Source: Roseimaritima ulvae (lineage in GTDB: Bacteria; Planctomycetota; Planctomycetia; Pirellulales; Pirellulaceae). Taken from it: a stretch of DNA of 64,000 nucleotides. Position 1 is the stretch's first letter; every line of letters starts with the position of its first letter. Shown here piece after piece: positions 33,629 through 41,313 of this stretch. The stretch spans positions 5,003,404-5,067,403 of the forward strand of contig NZ_CP042914.1 in NCBI RefSeq assembly GCF_008065135.1. Direction: 5' to 3'. Position numbers and translations under genes: made by a program. The notes under the pieces were generated by a model. The model did not search any database, was not told the DNA's origin, and saw nothing but the letters and a program-made list of their open reading frames with translations.

Positions 33629-34945
33629 TTAGCGTTGGTCGAGCGGCACAAATTCGCGTTCGGTCTGACCGGTATAAACCTGCCGAGGACGATAGATCCG
33701 CTTGCCGGGCGATTGGTGCATTTCGTGCCAGTGAGCGATCCAGCCTGGAAGGCGGCCGATGGCAAACAGGACCGTAAACATCTGCACGGGAATCCCCAGG
33801 GCGCGGTAGATCACGCCGGAGTAGAAGTCGACGTTGGGGTACAGCTTGCGTTTGACGAAGTACTCATCTTTGAGTGCCGCTTCTTCCAGTTTTTGCGCGA
33901 CTTCGAACAACGGGTCGTCCAGCTGCAGCTTGGCCAGCAACCGATCGCAGGTGGCTTTGATGATTTTGGCGCGGGGGTCAAAGTTCTTATAGACACGGTG
34001 CCCAAAGCCCATCAGCCGGAAGGTGCTGTTTTTGTCTTTGGCCATATCCACGTACTTCTGCACGTTCCCCCCGTCGGCAACGATTTCTTCCAGCATGCTG
34101 ACGCAGGCTTCGTTGGCACCGCCGTGCAGAGGCCCCCAGAGGGCGCTGATGCCGGCCGAAATCGAAGCGAACAAATTGGCGTTGCTGCTACCCACCATCC
34201 GCACGGTGGAGGTGCTGCAGTTCTGCTCGTGGTCGGCATGCACGATCAACAACAACCGCAAGGCGTCGGCAAAGTCCGGATCGACTTCATAGGGTTCGGT
34301 GGGCGTGGCGAACATCATCTGCAAGAAGTTCTCGCAGTAGTCCAGCTTGTTCAGCGGGTACATGAAGGGCTGGCCGTTGGACTTCTTGTAGCTGTAAGCC
34401 GCGATCGTGGGCAGTTTGGCGAGCAGGCGATGCGTGGAGACTTCCACCTGCCGAGGATCGGAGGGATCCAGCGAATCCTGGTAGAAGGTGGACAGGGCGC
34501 CGACCACGCTGCTGAGGATCGCCATCGGGTGGGCGTCGCGGGGGAAGCCGTTGTAGAACGACCGCATTTCTTCGTGAATCAGCGTGTGTTCGCGAATACT
34601 GGATCGGAAGCAAGAGGCTTGTTCGGCGTTGGGCAGGTCGCCGTAGATCAACAGGTAGCAGATTTCGATGAAGTCGCAGTGCTTGGCCAACTCTTCGATC
34701 GGGTAGCCGCGGTATCGCAGCACGCCCTTTTCGCCATCGAGGAAGGTGATCGCACTGGTCGTGCTGCCGGTGTTGACGAAGCCTTCGTCCAGGGTAATGA
34801 CGCCGCTCTTTTTACGCAGCTCACTAATATCGATCGCGACTTCACCTTCGCTGCCCTCCAATACGGGAAGCTCCAGGTCCTGGCCCTCGATCGCTAACCG
34901 CACGGGTTCTTTCTGTATAGGTTCGCGACTCACAGCCATACTCAT
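33629..34945 (-). CDS. gltA: Citrate synthase, type II
   Basis: Citrate synthase condenses acetyl-CoA with oxaloacetate. The catalytic histidines lie in HADHEQNCSTSTVR and LHGGANE, and the Asp and Arg in GHRVYKNFDPRAK. The 438 residues and the N-terminal beta-domain are typical of the hexameric, NADH-sensitive type. ATG 34945 has GGAG six bases upstream. The gene leads a minus-strand series that continues into pabA (3 bp apart), so central metabolism and pterin synthesis could be co-transcribed. 2-methylcitrate synthase is possible but less likely, because there are no prp genes here. Confidence 0.93.
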   Translation of the reverse strand: MSMAVSREPIQKEPVRLAIEGQDLELPVLEGSEGEVAIDISELRKKSGVITLDEGFVNTGSTTSAITFLDGEKGVLRYRGYPIEELAKHCDFIEICYLLIYGDLPNAEQASCFRSSIREHTLIHEEMRSFYNGFPRDAHPMAILSSVVGALSTFYQDSLDPSDPRQVEVSTHRLLAKLPTIAAYSYKKSNGQPFMYPLNKLDYCENFLQMMFATPTEPYEVDPDFADALRLLLIVHADHEQNCSTSTVRMVGSSNANLFASISAGISALWGPLHGGANEACVSMLEEIVADGGNVQKYVDMAKDKNSTFRLMGFGHRVYKNFDPRAKIIKATCDRLLAKLQLDDPLFEVAQKLEEAALKDEYFVKRKLYPNVDFYSGVIYRALGIPVQMFTVLFAIGRLPGWIAHWHEMHQSPGKRIYRPRQVYTGQTEREFVPLDQR

Positions 34946-35001
34946 CCTGATCTCCGAGGGACGCTCGATCCCAATGCAAATTCAATGATAGATAATCTTC
35001 G

Positions 35002-35023
35002 AAAACGCGGCTGTCTTAGCCGC
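35002..35023 (-). terminator. Terminator behind the PanE-like gene
   Basis: On the minus strand GCGGCT-AAGAC-AGCCGC is followed by GTTTTC; the stem is 6 bp with a 5-nt loop. It stands 25 bp past the stop at 35048, ahead of gltA. Confidence 0.5.
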
Positions 35024-35047
35024 CCGCAGAAGGGGCAGTGTAACGGG

Positions 35048-36007
35048 CTAGCATCCGGCCGACAATCTGCGGTCCGTCTGAGCTTGCAAGAACCATAGCT
35101 GCTGATACAGCATTTCCACCTTGGGCATCGGCACCCCGGCTTGCCGTGCCGCCTGGATCGGATTGCCGAGAATCGCTTCCAATTCCATCGCTCGACCGGC
35201 TTTGTAGTCCAGTCGCATGCTGCTGTCGTATGGGACCATTTGCCGCGTGTGATCGAGCGTTTTATTTATTGCATCGGCGGGTTGTTCGCGTCCGCAAGCC
35301 GCCGAGGCCGCCGCCACTTCCTGCATCACGGCGGTGATCAGTTCGGTGGCGTGCGGATCGTCCATCAGCGTGTTGGTCGACGCGTCCAGGGCCACGGACA
35401 GACCGTTGAAGGGAATGTTCCACATTAATTTTCGCCACCGCGCCTTCCACAGATCGTCGGTGGTGTGGGCGTCGATGCCGGCCGACTGCAGATCGGTGGC
35501 AATCGATTCGACCTCCGCGTCGCAACCCGCCGGCGGCTCGGAAGCGGGCGAGTAGCGGCCGAATACGATCCGACCGTAGTCCAAATGGCGGATGTGACCG
35601 GGGCCCACCTTGTTGCTGCACAAGAAACAGCAGCCGCCCAGCACGCGGCCCCCGCCGACCACCGCCGCCGTATCGGCTTCCACGTTTAAACCGTTTTGCA
35701 GCACCAGCACCGTTCCGCCTGTCCCGGTGGGCCCGGGCAGCAACCGCGGCAACAGGTCGTTGTTGGTGGTTTTTAAAGCCAAAATGGTGACGTCGCAGGC
35801 CGGCATGGCGTCGGCATCGTCGTACACATTCACATCGTGCAGATGGAAGTCCCCCAGTTTGGAATCGACCCGCAGGCCGTGCTGGCGAACATGCTGGGCG
35901 TCGGAGCGGAGCAGGAAATGGACGTCAAAACCGGCTCGAGCCAACATTCCGCCGTACAGCCCTCCCAGGGCTCCGCCGCCGATTACCGCAAAACTACGTT
36001 TCGTCAT
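35048..36007 (-). CDS. Ketopantoate reductase family (PanE/ApbA-like)
   Basis: A Rossmann-fold reductase: GGGALGGLYGGMLARAG at residues 10-26 binds NADPH; the block VLQNGLNVEADTA is the family central motif; and the C-terminal domain contains WRKLMWNIPFNGLSVAL (catalytic Lys) and a Glu/Asn-type RLDYKAGRAMELEAILGNP. PanE makes pantoate for coenzyme A; many paralogues have other hydroxyacid substrates, so I leave out the gene symbol. Length 319 is normal. The gene diverges from the 36209 operon through a 200-bp region holding GCCA-hairpin repeats. Confidence 0.88.
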   Translation of the reverse strand: MTKRSFAVIGGGALGGLYGGMLARAGFDVHFLLRSDAQHVRQHGLRVDSKLGDFHLHDVNVYDDADAMPACDVTILALKTTNNDLLPRLLPGPTGTGGTVLVLQNGLNVEADTAAVVGGGRVLGGCCFLCSNKVGPGHIRHLDYGRIVFGRYSPASEPPAGCDAEVESIATDLQSAGIDAHTTDDLWKARWRKLMWNIPFNGLSVALDASTNTLMDDPHATELITAVMQEVAAASAACGREQPADAINKTLDHTRQMVPYDSSMRLDYKAGRAMELEAILGNPIQAARQAGVPMPKVEMLYQQLWFLQAQTDRRLSAGC

Positions 36008-36055
36008 CTGTGGGATGCTTCTCGGATGGATAGGGGGTGAAGGTTAGTCTGGCCC

Positions 36056-36138
36056 CGTAGCCGAACTCGCCGTAGCCGAACTCGCCAGAGTTTGGATTTT
36101 CCGCCGCGGCTGTCCAAAGTCTGGCGACTTCGGCTACA
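36056..36138. repeat. GCCA-hairpin repeats, one partial and an inverted pair
   Basis: CGTAGCCGAACTCGC (36056-36070) is directly followed by a full unit CGTAGCCGAACTCGCCAGAG... (36071-36095), with an opposing unit at 36114-36138 (complement TGTAGCCGAAGTCGCCAGAC...). The stems are AACTC/GAGTT and AAGTC/GACTT, so each is complementary with the same GCCA loop. The flank is GTAGCCG here, and GTAGCTA elsewhere. Confidence 0.8.
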
Positions 36139-36208
36139 TAGATTGTGCAACTTGCTTATACTTGACTGTTCGCCTACCTGCCTGCCACTTAACGGACTGA
36201 ATTTCCCG

Positions 36209-37363
36209 ATGCAGCTGTTGTTCTTTTGTGCCGCGTGGATGCTCACCGGTGGCTTGTCCGTTAATGTAACGCCGATCGACGGCTCTACCTATCCAGCCGA
36301 ATTGGTGGGGGCCCAAAACGACGCGTTGATGCTGCACGTCGACGGTCAGCCTCAACAGGTACCGTTGGGGGAACTGCAAAGCGTCTCGCGGAGCGAGCCT
36401 GATGAGCGGGTGGGGCCGGCCGTCCGAGCGACGCTGCGTGACGGCACCCGCTTGCCGGTCGATGATATTGAAATGGACGCCACCGAGGCGAAGCTGAAAT
36501 TGCGTCGCCAGGGCGTGTTCAGCGTGCCCGTGCGTGACCTGCAAGTGCTCCGCTTTCGCTCCCCTTCGGCTCAAGTCGACGCTCAGTGGGCGGCGTATGT
36601 CGAAGCCCCCAAGTCCAGCGATCAGCTGGTGATCCGGCGCGGTACCGATACGCTGGACGCCGTCGAAGGCTTGGTCAAAGGGATCAGCGAGCAATCGGTA
36701 CAGTTTGAATTGGGCGGCGCTCCGGTTGATGCCCCCTTCAACCGCCTGGAGGGAATCGTGTTTGCCGGCCAGGACAGCGATGCAGCGGCCGGCAAGTTAC
36801 GCATCAAAGATGTTTACGGGGCGATATGGAACGCCGAATCACTGAGTGCCGGAGCGGACGACAAGACGTTGACCGTGCACACCACCGGCGGCCTGCAGCA
36901 TGCCGTTCGGATCGATCTGATTGAATCGATCGAATTGTCCAGTGGGATCCTGTTTCTGACCGAAGTCGAGCCGTTGGAGCAGACCTACCAGCCCTTTATC
37001 GTCTCCCCCCAGTCCGTGCCGGAGGATCGTGTGGCTCAGTGGATGGGGCCCCGGGTCCAAGACCAGCACACCTTGGTGGTCTCCAGCCGATCGACGATCC
37101 GCTACCGCATCGAACCCGGCTTCAGCCGCTTCGCGGCCGAGGTCCAGATCGATCCCAGCGTGACCTTGGGCGGGCAGTGTGAGCTCCGCGTCCGTTTGAA
37201 TGACCAGACGGCGTGGGAAAAAACGCTGAAGATCGGCGAGCCGTTGCAGCAGCTCGACGTGCCCGTTGGCGCGGCCAGCCAGTTGACGCTGGAGGTCGAT
37301 TACGGCGACGACGGCGACATCGGCGACATTGTCCATATTCGTGAACCCAGGTTTCTGAAATGA
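36209..37363 (+). CDS. Secreted protein with NPCBM-like C-terminal domain
   Basis: The start ATG 36209 (MQLLFFCAAWMLTGG) gives a short signal peptide. The first two thirds are beta-rich repeats (such as VDGQPQQVPLGELQSVSRSE, LVKGISEQSVQFELGG) without a named family. The last 150 residues (HTLVVSSRSTIRYRIEPGFSRFAAEVQID and the VDYGDDGDIGD block) are like the NPCBM/NEW2 carbohydrate-binding fold. It is the first gene of an operon: it overlaps the HtrA-type protease by 4 bp (ATGA). This suggests a surface partner of the protease; the ligand is not known. Confidence 0.72.
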   Translation: MQLLFFCAAWMLTGGLSVNVTPIDGSTYPAELVGAQNDALMLHVDGQPQQVPLGELQSVSRSEPDERVGPAVRATLRDGTRLPVDDIEMDATEAKLKLRRQGVFSVPVRDLQVLRFRSPSAQVDAQWAAYVEAPKSSDQLVIRRGTDTLDAVEGLVKGISEQSVQFELGGAPVDAPFNRLEGIVFAGQDSDAAAGKLRIKDVYGAIWNAESLSAGADDKTLTVHTTGGLQHAVRIDLIESIELSSGILFLTEVEPLEQTYQPFIVSPQSVPEDRVAQWMGPRVQDQHTLVVSSRSTIRYRIEPGFSRFAAEVQIDPSVTLGGQCELRVRLNDQTAWEKTLKIGEPLQQLDVPVGAASQLTLEVDYGDDGDIGDIVHIREPRFLK

Positions 37364-39240
37364 AGCGTTGGAATTTGATTGTGCTCGCCGGCGTCCTGCT
37401 GATCCCGCCGCTCGCGGCTCGGCCGGCCATCGCGCAAGACACTGCCGCGGAGTCAGTTGCCGCGGAAGACACGGCCGCGGAAGACACTACTGCGAAGTTG
37501 GCCGTCCCCGAGCAAGTCCTGCAAGCTCAGCAGCGTCGCATCGCAGCGATTGAAAAAGCCGTGCCGACGGCTGTCTCGGTGTTTGTTCCCGGTGGGGCGG
37601 GCGGCGGCAGTGGCGTGCTGATATCTCCCGATGGCTACGCCCTGACCAACTTCCACGTCAGCAGCCCGGCCGGCGTGCACATGCGCTGCGGCCTGGCTGA
37701 CGGCAACGTCTACGACGCGGTGATCATCGGCATCGACCCGGTGGGCGACTTGGCTTTGATCCGACTATTGGGGCGCGACGATTTTCCCGCCGCCACGTTG
37801 GGCGATAGCGACAAACTGCAGGTGGGCGATTGGTGCTTTGTGGTCGGCAATCCCTTTTTGTTAGCGTCCAATCTGCAGCCCACCGTCACTTGGGGCATCA
37901 TCAGCGGCGTGCGGCGTTACCAATACCCTTCGGGCACGTTGCTGGAATACGCCAACTGCATCCAAACCGACGCCTCGATCAATCCGGGCAACTCGGGAGG
38001 TCCGATCTATGACGCGGACGGTCGCTTGATCGGCATCGTGGGCCGGGCATCGTTCGAAAAACGCGGCCGAGTGAACGTCGGGGTGGGCTATGCGATTTCC
38101 ATCAACCAAGCCAAAAATTTTGTCGGCTACCTGCACAGTGGTCGGATCGTCGACCACGCCACGCTGGGCGCCACGGTGGTCACCGGTGAGGACGGCGGAG
38201 CGGTGGTCAGCAACATCCTGGAATCGTCCGACGCCTTCCGCCGCGGGTTGCGGTACGGCGATGAAATCCTGGAACTCGCCGGCCAGCCTATCCTTACGGC
38301 CAACGACTTTAAAAACGTGCTCGGCACTCTGCCCAAAAACTGGCGAGTGCCGCTGGTGTTCCGGCACGAAGGACAAACGATTGAAACCATCGTGCGGCTA
38401 CCGGGCGTGCACCTGGAAGACGAACTGTTGGAAAAAATGGCCGGGGCCCTGCCACCGCCGCCCCCGCGTCCGGCCCCCAAGCCAGAACCAAAACCAACAC
38501 CAGAACCAGAACAGCCGGATGAGGACGCACCCGACCAACCAGGGGACGCCGAGGCGGGCGACAACAATAAAAAACTTCCCGCCGCCGTGGACGAACTGTA
38601 CGCGGATCGCCGCGGGTACGCCAACTATCATCCCAACCTGCAATACCAAGCAGAGATTTGGAAAGCCATCCAAGCGGTCTATCCGGCCGCGACGGACGAA
38701 CAGGTGTGGCGGATCAAAGGCGTCACCGAACAGGGGCGGAAGGTCGAAATCACCGTGGGCGATTCGGTGCAGCTGCTGAAGCTGGGCAAGACCGAAACCA
38801 ACGAAGAGATGACCCTGAAGTTGGACAAAGCGACGCAGTGGTACGAAGCGGTGGAAAATGGTTCGCCCACGGCAATCCTGACCGCTCTGCGGTCGCTGAA
38901 ACGGCTGAGGGAATTGGGCCCGCAACAGTACGGCGATACGTATTACCTGGGCACTATGCCGTTGCTGGGCCAGTGGCCGCTGCGCGATGTGTTGGTGGCC
39001 ACGGCCGGTGACATCGAAACCCGTTTCCTGCTGCACGACGATCGCTTGGAATCGATCGAAGCGTTCGCCGGCCGCGATGCCGATCCGGCTGAATTGCTGC
39101 TCCGTTGGCCGGCCGACAAAACGGACAGTCCGCTTCCGGCCACCTTGGAACTGCGGTTTGGCACCACGGCCGAGTTGACCCTGCAACTGGAATCTTGGAC
39201 CACCGGGCCGGCTCCGGTCGACACCCCCGCGGCCAGCTGA
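37360..39240 (+). CDS. HtrA/DegP-type serine protease with one PDZ domain and a long C-terminal region
   Basis: Signal peptide to about residue 26. The chymotrypsin-like domain has the complete triad His99 (TNFHV), Asp130 (GDLALI) and Ser212 (NPGNSGGP). A PDZ domain follows (about 275-360, VVSNILESSDAFRRGLRYGDEILELAG), then a Pro/Glu-rich linker (PAPKPEPKPTPEPEQP) and about 190 residues of unknown fold. HtrA proteases clear misfolded proteins in the envelope. Start ATG 37360 overlaps the previous stop (ATGA). A second, catalytically dead homologue follows after 20 bp, so the two may work as a pair. Confidence 0.9.
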   Translation: MKRWNLIVLAGVLLIPPLAARPAIAQDTAAESVAAEDTAAEDTTAKLAVPEQVLQAQQRRIAAIEKAVPTAVSVFVPGGAGGGSGVLISPDGYALTNFHVSSPAGVHMRCGLADGNVYDAVIIGIDPVGDLALIRLLGRDDFPAATLGDSDKLQVGDWCFVVGNPFLLASNLQPTVTWGIISGVRRYQYPSGTLLEYANCIQTDASINPGNSGGPIYDADGRLIGIVGRASFEKRGRVNVGVGYAISINQAKNFVGYLHSGRIVDHATLGATVVTGEDGGAVVSNILESSDAFRRGLRYGDEILELAGQPILTANDFKNVLGTLPKNWRVPLVFRHEGQTIETIVRLPGVHLEDELLEKMAGALPPPPPRPAPKPEPKPTPEPEQPDEDAPDQPGDAEAGDNNKKLPAAVDELYADRRGYANYHPNLQYQAEIWKAIQAVYPAATDEQVWRIKGVTEQGRKVEITVGDSVQLLKLGKTETNEEMTLKLDKATQWYEAVENGSPTAILTALRSLKRLRELGPQQYGDTYYLGTMPLLGQWPLRDVLVATAGDIETRFLLHDDRLESIEAFAGRDADPAELLLRWPADKTDSPLPATLELRFGTTAELTLQLESWTTGPAPVDTPAAS

Positions 39241-39260
39241 CTTTCGATCGAAGGATCCCC

Positions 39261-40382
39261 ATGTTTCGTTTTGCCCCGCGCACCGTCACCCCGCGCATCC
39301 TCACCGCGAGCATCGTAGCTACGCTCGCCAGAGCGTGGGCCCCGCGTCCATCGACCGCCCACCAAACAATCACGTCCCCCCGCATCACCGCCGCGACCTT
39401 GAGCCTCGCCTTCCTACTGGCCGCCGCAACCACGGTCTCGGCGCAGCCCACCCTGCAGCGTGTCATTCGCGACAGCCAGCAACGAGTGGTAAAGGTGTAC
39501 GGCGCCGGGGGAGTGGCGGGACTGGAGGGCTACCAGAGCGGTTTTCTGGTGTCGCCCGAAGGGCATATCGCCACGGTTTGGAGCTATGTGTTGGACGTCG
39601 AACCGATCGTGGTGCTGGACGATGGGCGACGCTTCGAATCCAAAATCGTGGGCTTCGAGCCGACCTTGGAATTGGCGGTGTTAAAAATCGAAGCCAGCGA
39701 CCTGCCGTACTTTGAAGTCAAAGGCGAACGACCGCTGCGGGGCGGGCTGCCGGTGTTGGCGGTCAGCAATCTATTTGGGATCGCCGCAGGCAATGAACCG
39801 GCCAGCGTGATGCGAGGATCGATTTCGGCGATCACCAAATTGTCTGCGCGCCGCGGAACGTTTCAGACAGCCTACACCGGCGACGTGCTGCTGCTGGATT
39901 TGGTTGCCAATAACCCGGGTGCCGCCGGCGGCGCCTTGGTCGACGCCCAGGGACAACTGGTGGGGATGCTGGGCAAAGAGCTGCGTGATTCGGCGACGGG
40001 CGTGTGGCTGAACTATGCACTGCCGGCGTCCGGTTTGCGGTCCACGATCGGCGACATCATCGCCGGCCGACAGCGAGCTTCCGAAGCCACCGATCAGCCG
40101 CCTCTGCCCCGCGCCGAAGCTCATTCATTGGAGACGCTGGGATTGGTGCTGGTGCCCGACGTGTTGGAGAAAACGCCGGCGTTTGTCGACGCGGTGGTGC
40201 CCGAGTCGGCGGCGGCCGCGGCCGGGTTGCGAGCCGACGACCTGCTGTTGTTGGTCGGGGATCAACGAATCGATGGTCAGCGGTCGCTAAAAGAATCGCT
40301 GCGGCGAATCGATCGACGCGACACCGTGCATCTAACCGTGCAACGCGGATCCCAGATACTGCCCGTAGCGCTGAAGCCGTAG
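39261..40382 (+). CDS. Catalytically dead HtrA-like protein (pseudoprotease) with PDZ
   Basis: The chymotrypsin fold aligns with the upstream HtrA, but all three catalytic residues differ: His to Ser108 (GHIATVWSYV), Asp to Glu137 (EPTLELAVL) and Ser to Ala222 (NPGAAGGA). A PDZ domain follows (about 305-370: VVPESAAAAAGLRADDLLLLVG). The protein should still bind peptides, and may be a regulator or adaptor of its neighbour. The first 40 residues are odd: the real signal peptide (ITAATLSLAFLLAAATTVSAQ, about 42-62) is preceded by a leader coded partly by a GCCA-hairpin repeat (39314-39339). The start ATG is 39261; a shorter start cannot be excluded. Confidence 0.85.
   Translation: MFRFAPRTVTPRILTASIVATLARAWAPRPSTAHQTITSPRITAATLSLAFLLAAATTVSAQPTLQRVIRDSQQRVVKVYGAGGVAGLEGYQSGFLVSPEGHIATVWSYVLDVEPIVVLDDGRRFESKIVGFEPTLELAVLKIEASDLPYFEVKGERPLRGGLPVLAVSNLFGIAAGNEPASVMRGSISAITKLSARRGTFQTAYTGDVLLLDLVANNPGAAGGALVDAQGQLVGMLGKELRDSATGVWLNYALPASGLRSTIGDIIAGRQRASEATDQPPLPRAEAHSLETLGLVLVPDVLEKTPAFVDAVVPESAAAAAGLRADDLLLLVGDQRIDGQRSLKESLRRIDRRDTVHLTVQRGSQILPVALKP
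39314..39339 (+). repeat. GCCA-hairpin repeat inside a coding region
   Basis: CGTAGCTACGCTCGCCAGAG plus CGTGGG, with stem CGCTC/GAGCG. It is read in frame as part of IVATLARAWA near the N-terminus of the pseudoprotease. Confidence 0.8.
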
Positions 40383-40660
40383 CCGTCGCCTGCGGAGCCT
40401 GTTGGACATTTCCAGCCTCCTCCGGAGCAATCGTTTAACCCGTAGCCGCAGGCGTCGGCGCGGGCCGCCGGTGCGGTTTGGATCTTCGTTTGGCAGGCCC
40501 TACCAGAGCACTTCGATTGCGACGGCTCGGCAGACCACGCCTGCGCCTGCGGAGCCTGTTCGACGCGATGGTGCGGGCCAAGCGTTTCCAGGCTCCTCCG
40601 GCTGCGGGTTAAACGAGCGCAGGCGCTGGCGCGAATTGGCTGGCTCTTTGCTGGCGATGT
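40383..40660. repeat. Repeat-rich spacer, mixed short direct and inverted repeats
   Basis: GCCTGCGGAGCCTGTT occurs twice (40388-40403 and 40545-40560). TTTCCAG-C/G-CTCCTCCGG occurs twice, and GTTTAACCCG has its complement CGGGTTAAAC near 40605-40614. No gene is visible. It is like other palindromic intergenic repeats of this genome. Confidence 0.65.
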
Positions 40661-40735
40661 GCTAGGGTTGCATGCCGCATGCGATCGAACGCTTCTGCCG
40701 ATCGCGTCCCCTGCTTCTAAACCTCGGCGATCGGT

Positions 40736-41191
40736 ATGTCCGCTTCCAACCCGCTAACCGACACAACTCGCATACGCCGCATTCGCAGCGGCCGGATCGT
40801 GGTCGAAGGCGGTCGACTGACGGCTATCGAACGCCGCTGGTTGCCGGCTCAAACTTCGATGCTGCGGGTATGGTGGGACACGTACTTCCCCGGCGGCCAA
40901 CCCGATCGCTGCGTATTGGATTTTCATCGCCCCTGGGGCTCGCCCGGTTTCCTGACGCTCGACTACGTCCGCAGCGGACCCGATACGGGGTTCAAGAGTT
41001 TTCGTCGGGCGGTTGCCACGTTGGACGAAATCGCGCGGATCCAAGGCTCTCTGGCGATCGTCGCCCATGTCAGTACGTCATCGATCAGCGATCGTCTGCT
41101 AAGCCGATGGGGCTGGGAGCAACATTGTCTGCAGTGGAAGGGCAGGCACTGGATCAAACGCTTTTATGACGGCTACCCCGCCCCGCTATAA
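40736..41191 (+). CDS. Conserved hypothetical protein
   Basis: A 151-residue soluble protein from ATG 40736. It begins with a basic segment (TRIRRIRSGRIVVEGGRLTAIERRW) and contains SMLRVWWDTYFPGGQPDRC and, near the end, SRWGWEQHCLQWKGRHWIKRFYDGYP. The C-terminal pattern SISDRLLSRWGWE recalls the last part of a GNAT fold, but no acetyl-CoA motif is seen, so I do not name it. No signal peptide. It stands alone between the pseudoprotease and the metallopeptidase gene and is oriented with both. Confidence 0.6.
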   Translation: MSASNPLTDTTRIRRIRSGRIVVEGGRLTAIERRWLPAQTSMLRVWWDTYFPGGQPDRCVLDFHRPWGSPGFLTLDYVRSGPDTGFKSFRRAVATLDEIARIQGSLAIVAHVSTSSISDRLLSRWGWEQHCLQWKGRHWIKRFYDGYPAPL

Positions 41192-41313
41192 GCAGCATCG
41201 CTACCTGATCGAGGCTCGATGGAATCGCCGCTGGCGGTGTACAATGGCAGCTCTGGAGCTGAGTTTCCTGCCCGCTTGCCGCTGCTCCGCAAGCCGCACT
41301 CCCCCCGCCTGTC

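Noticed and set aside
33635-34897. A 420-codon open frame antisense to gltA
   Set aside because: It lies wholly opposite citrate synthase, and its composition reflects the GC-rich codon bias of the real gene. No family match was recognised.
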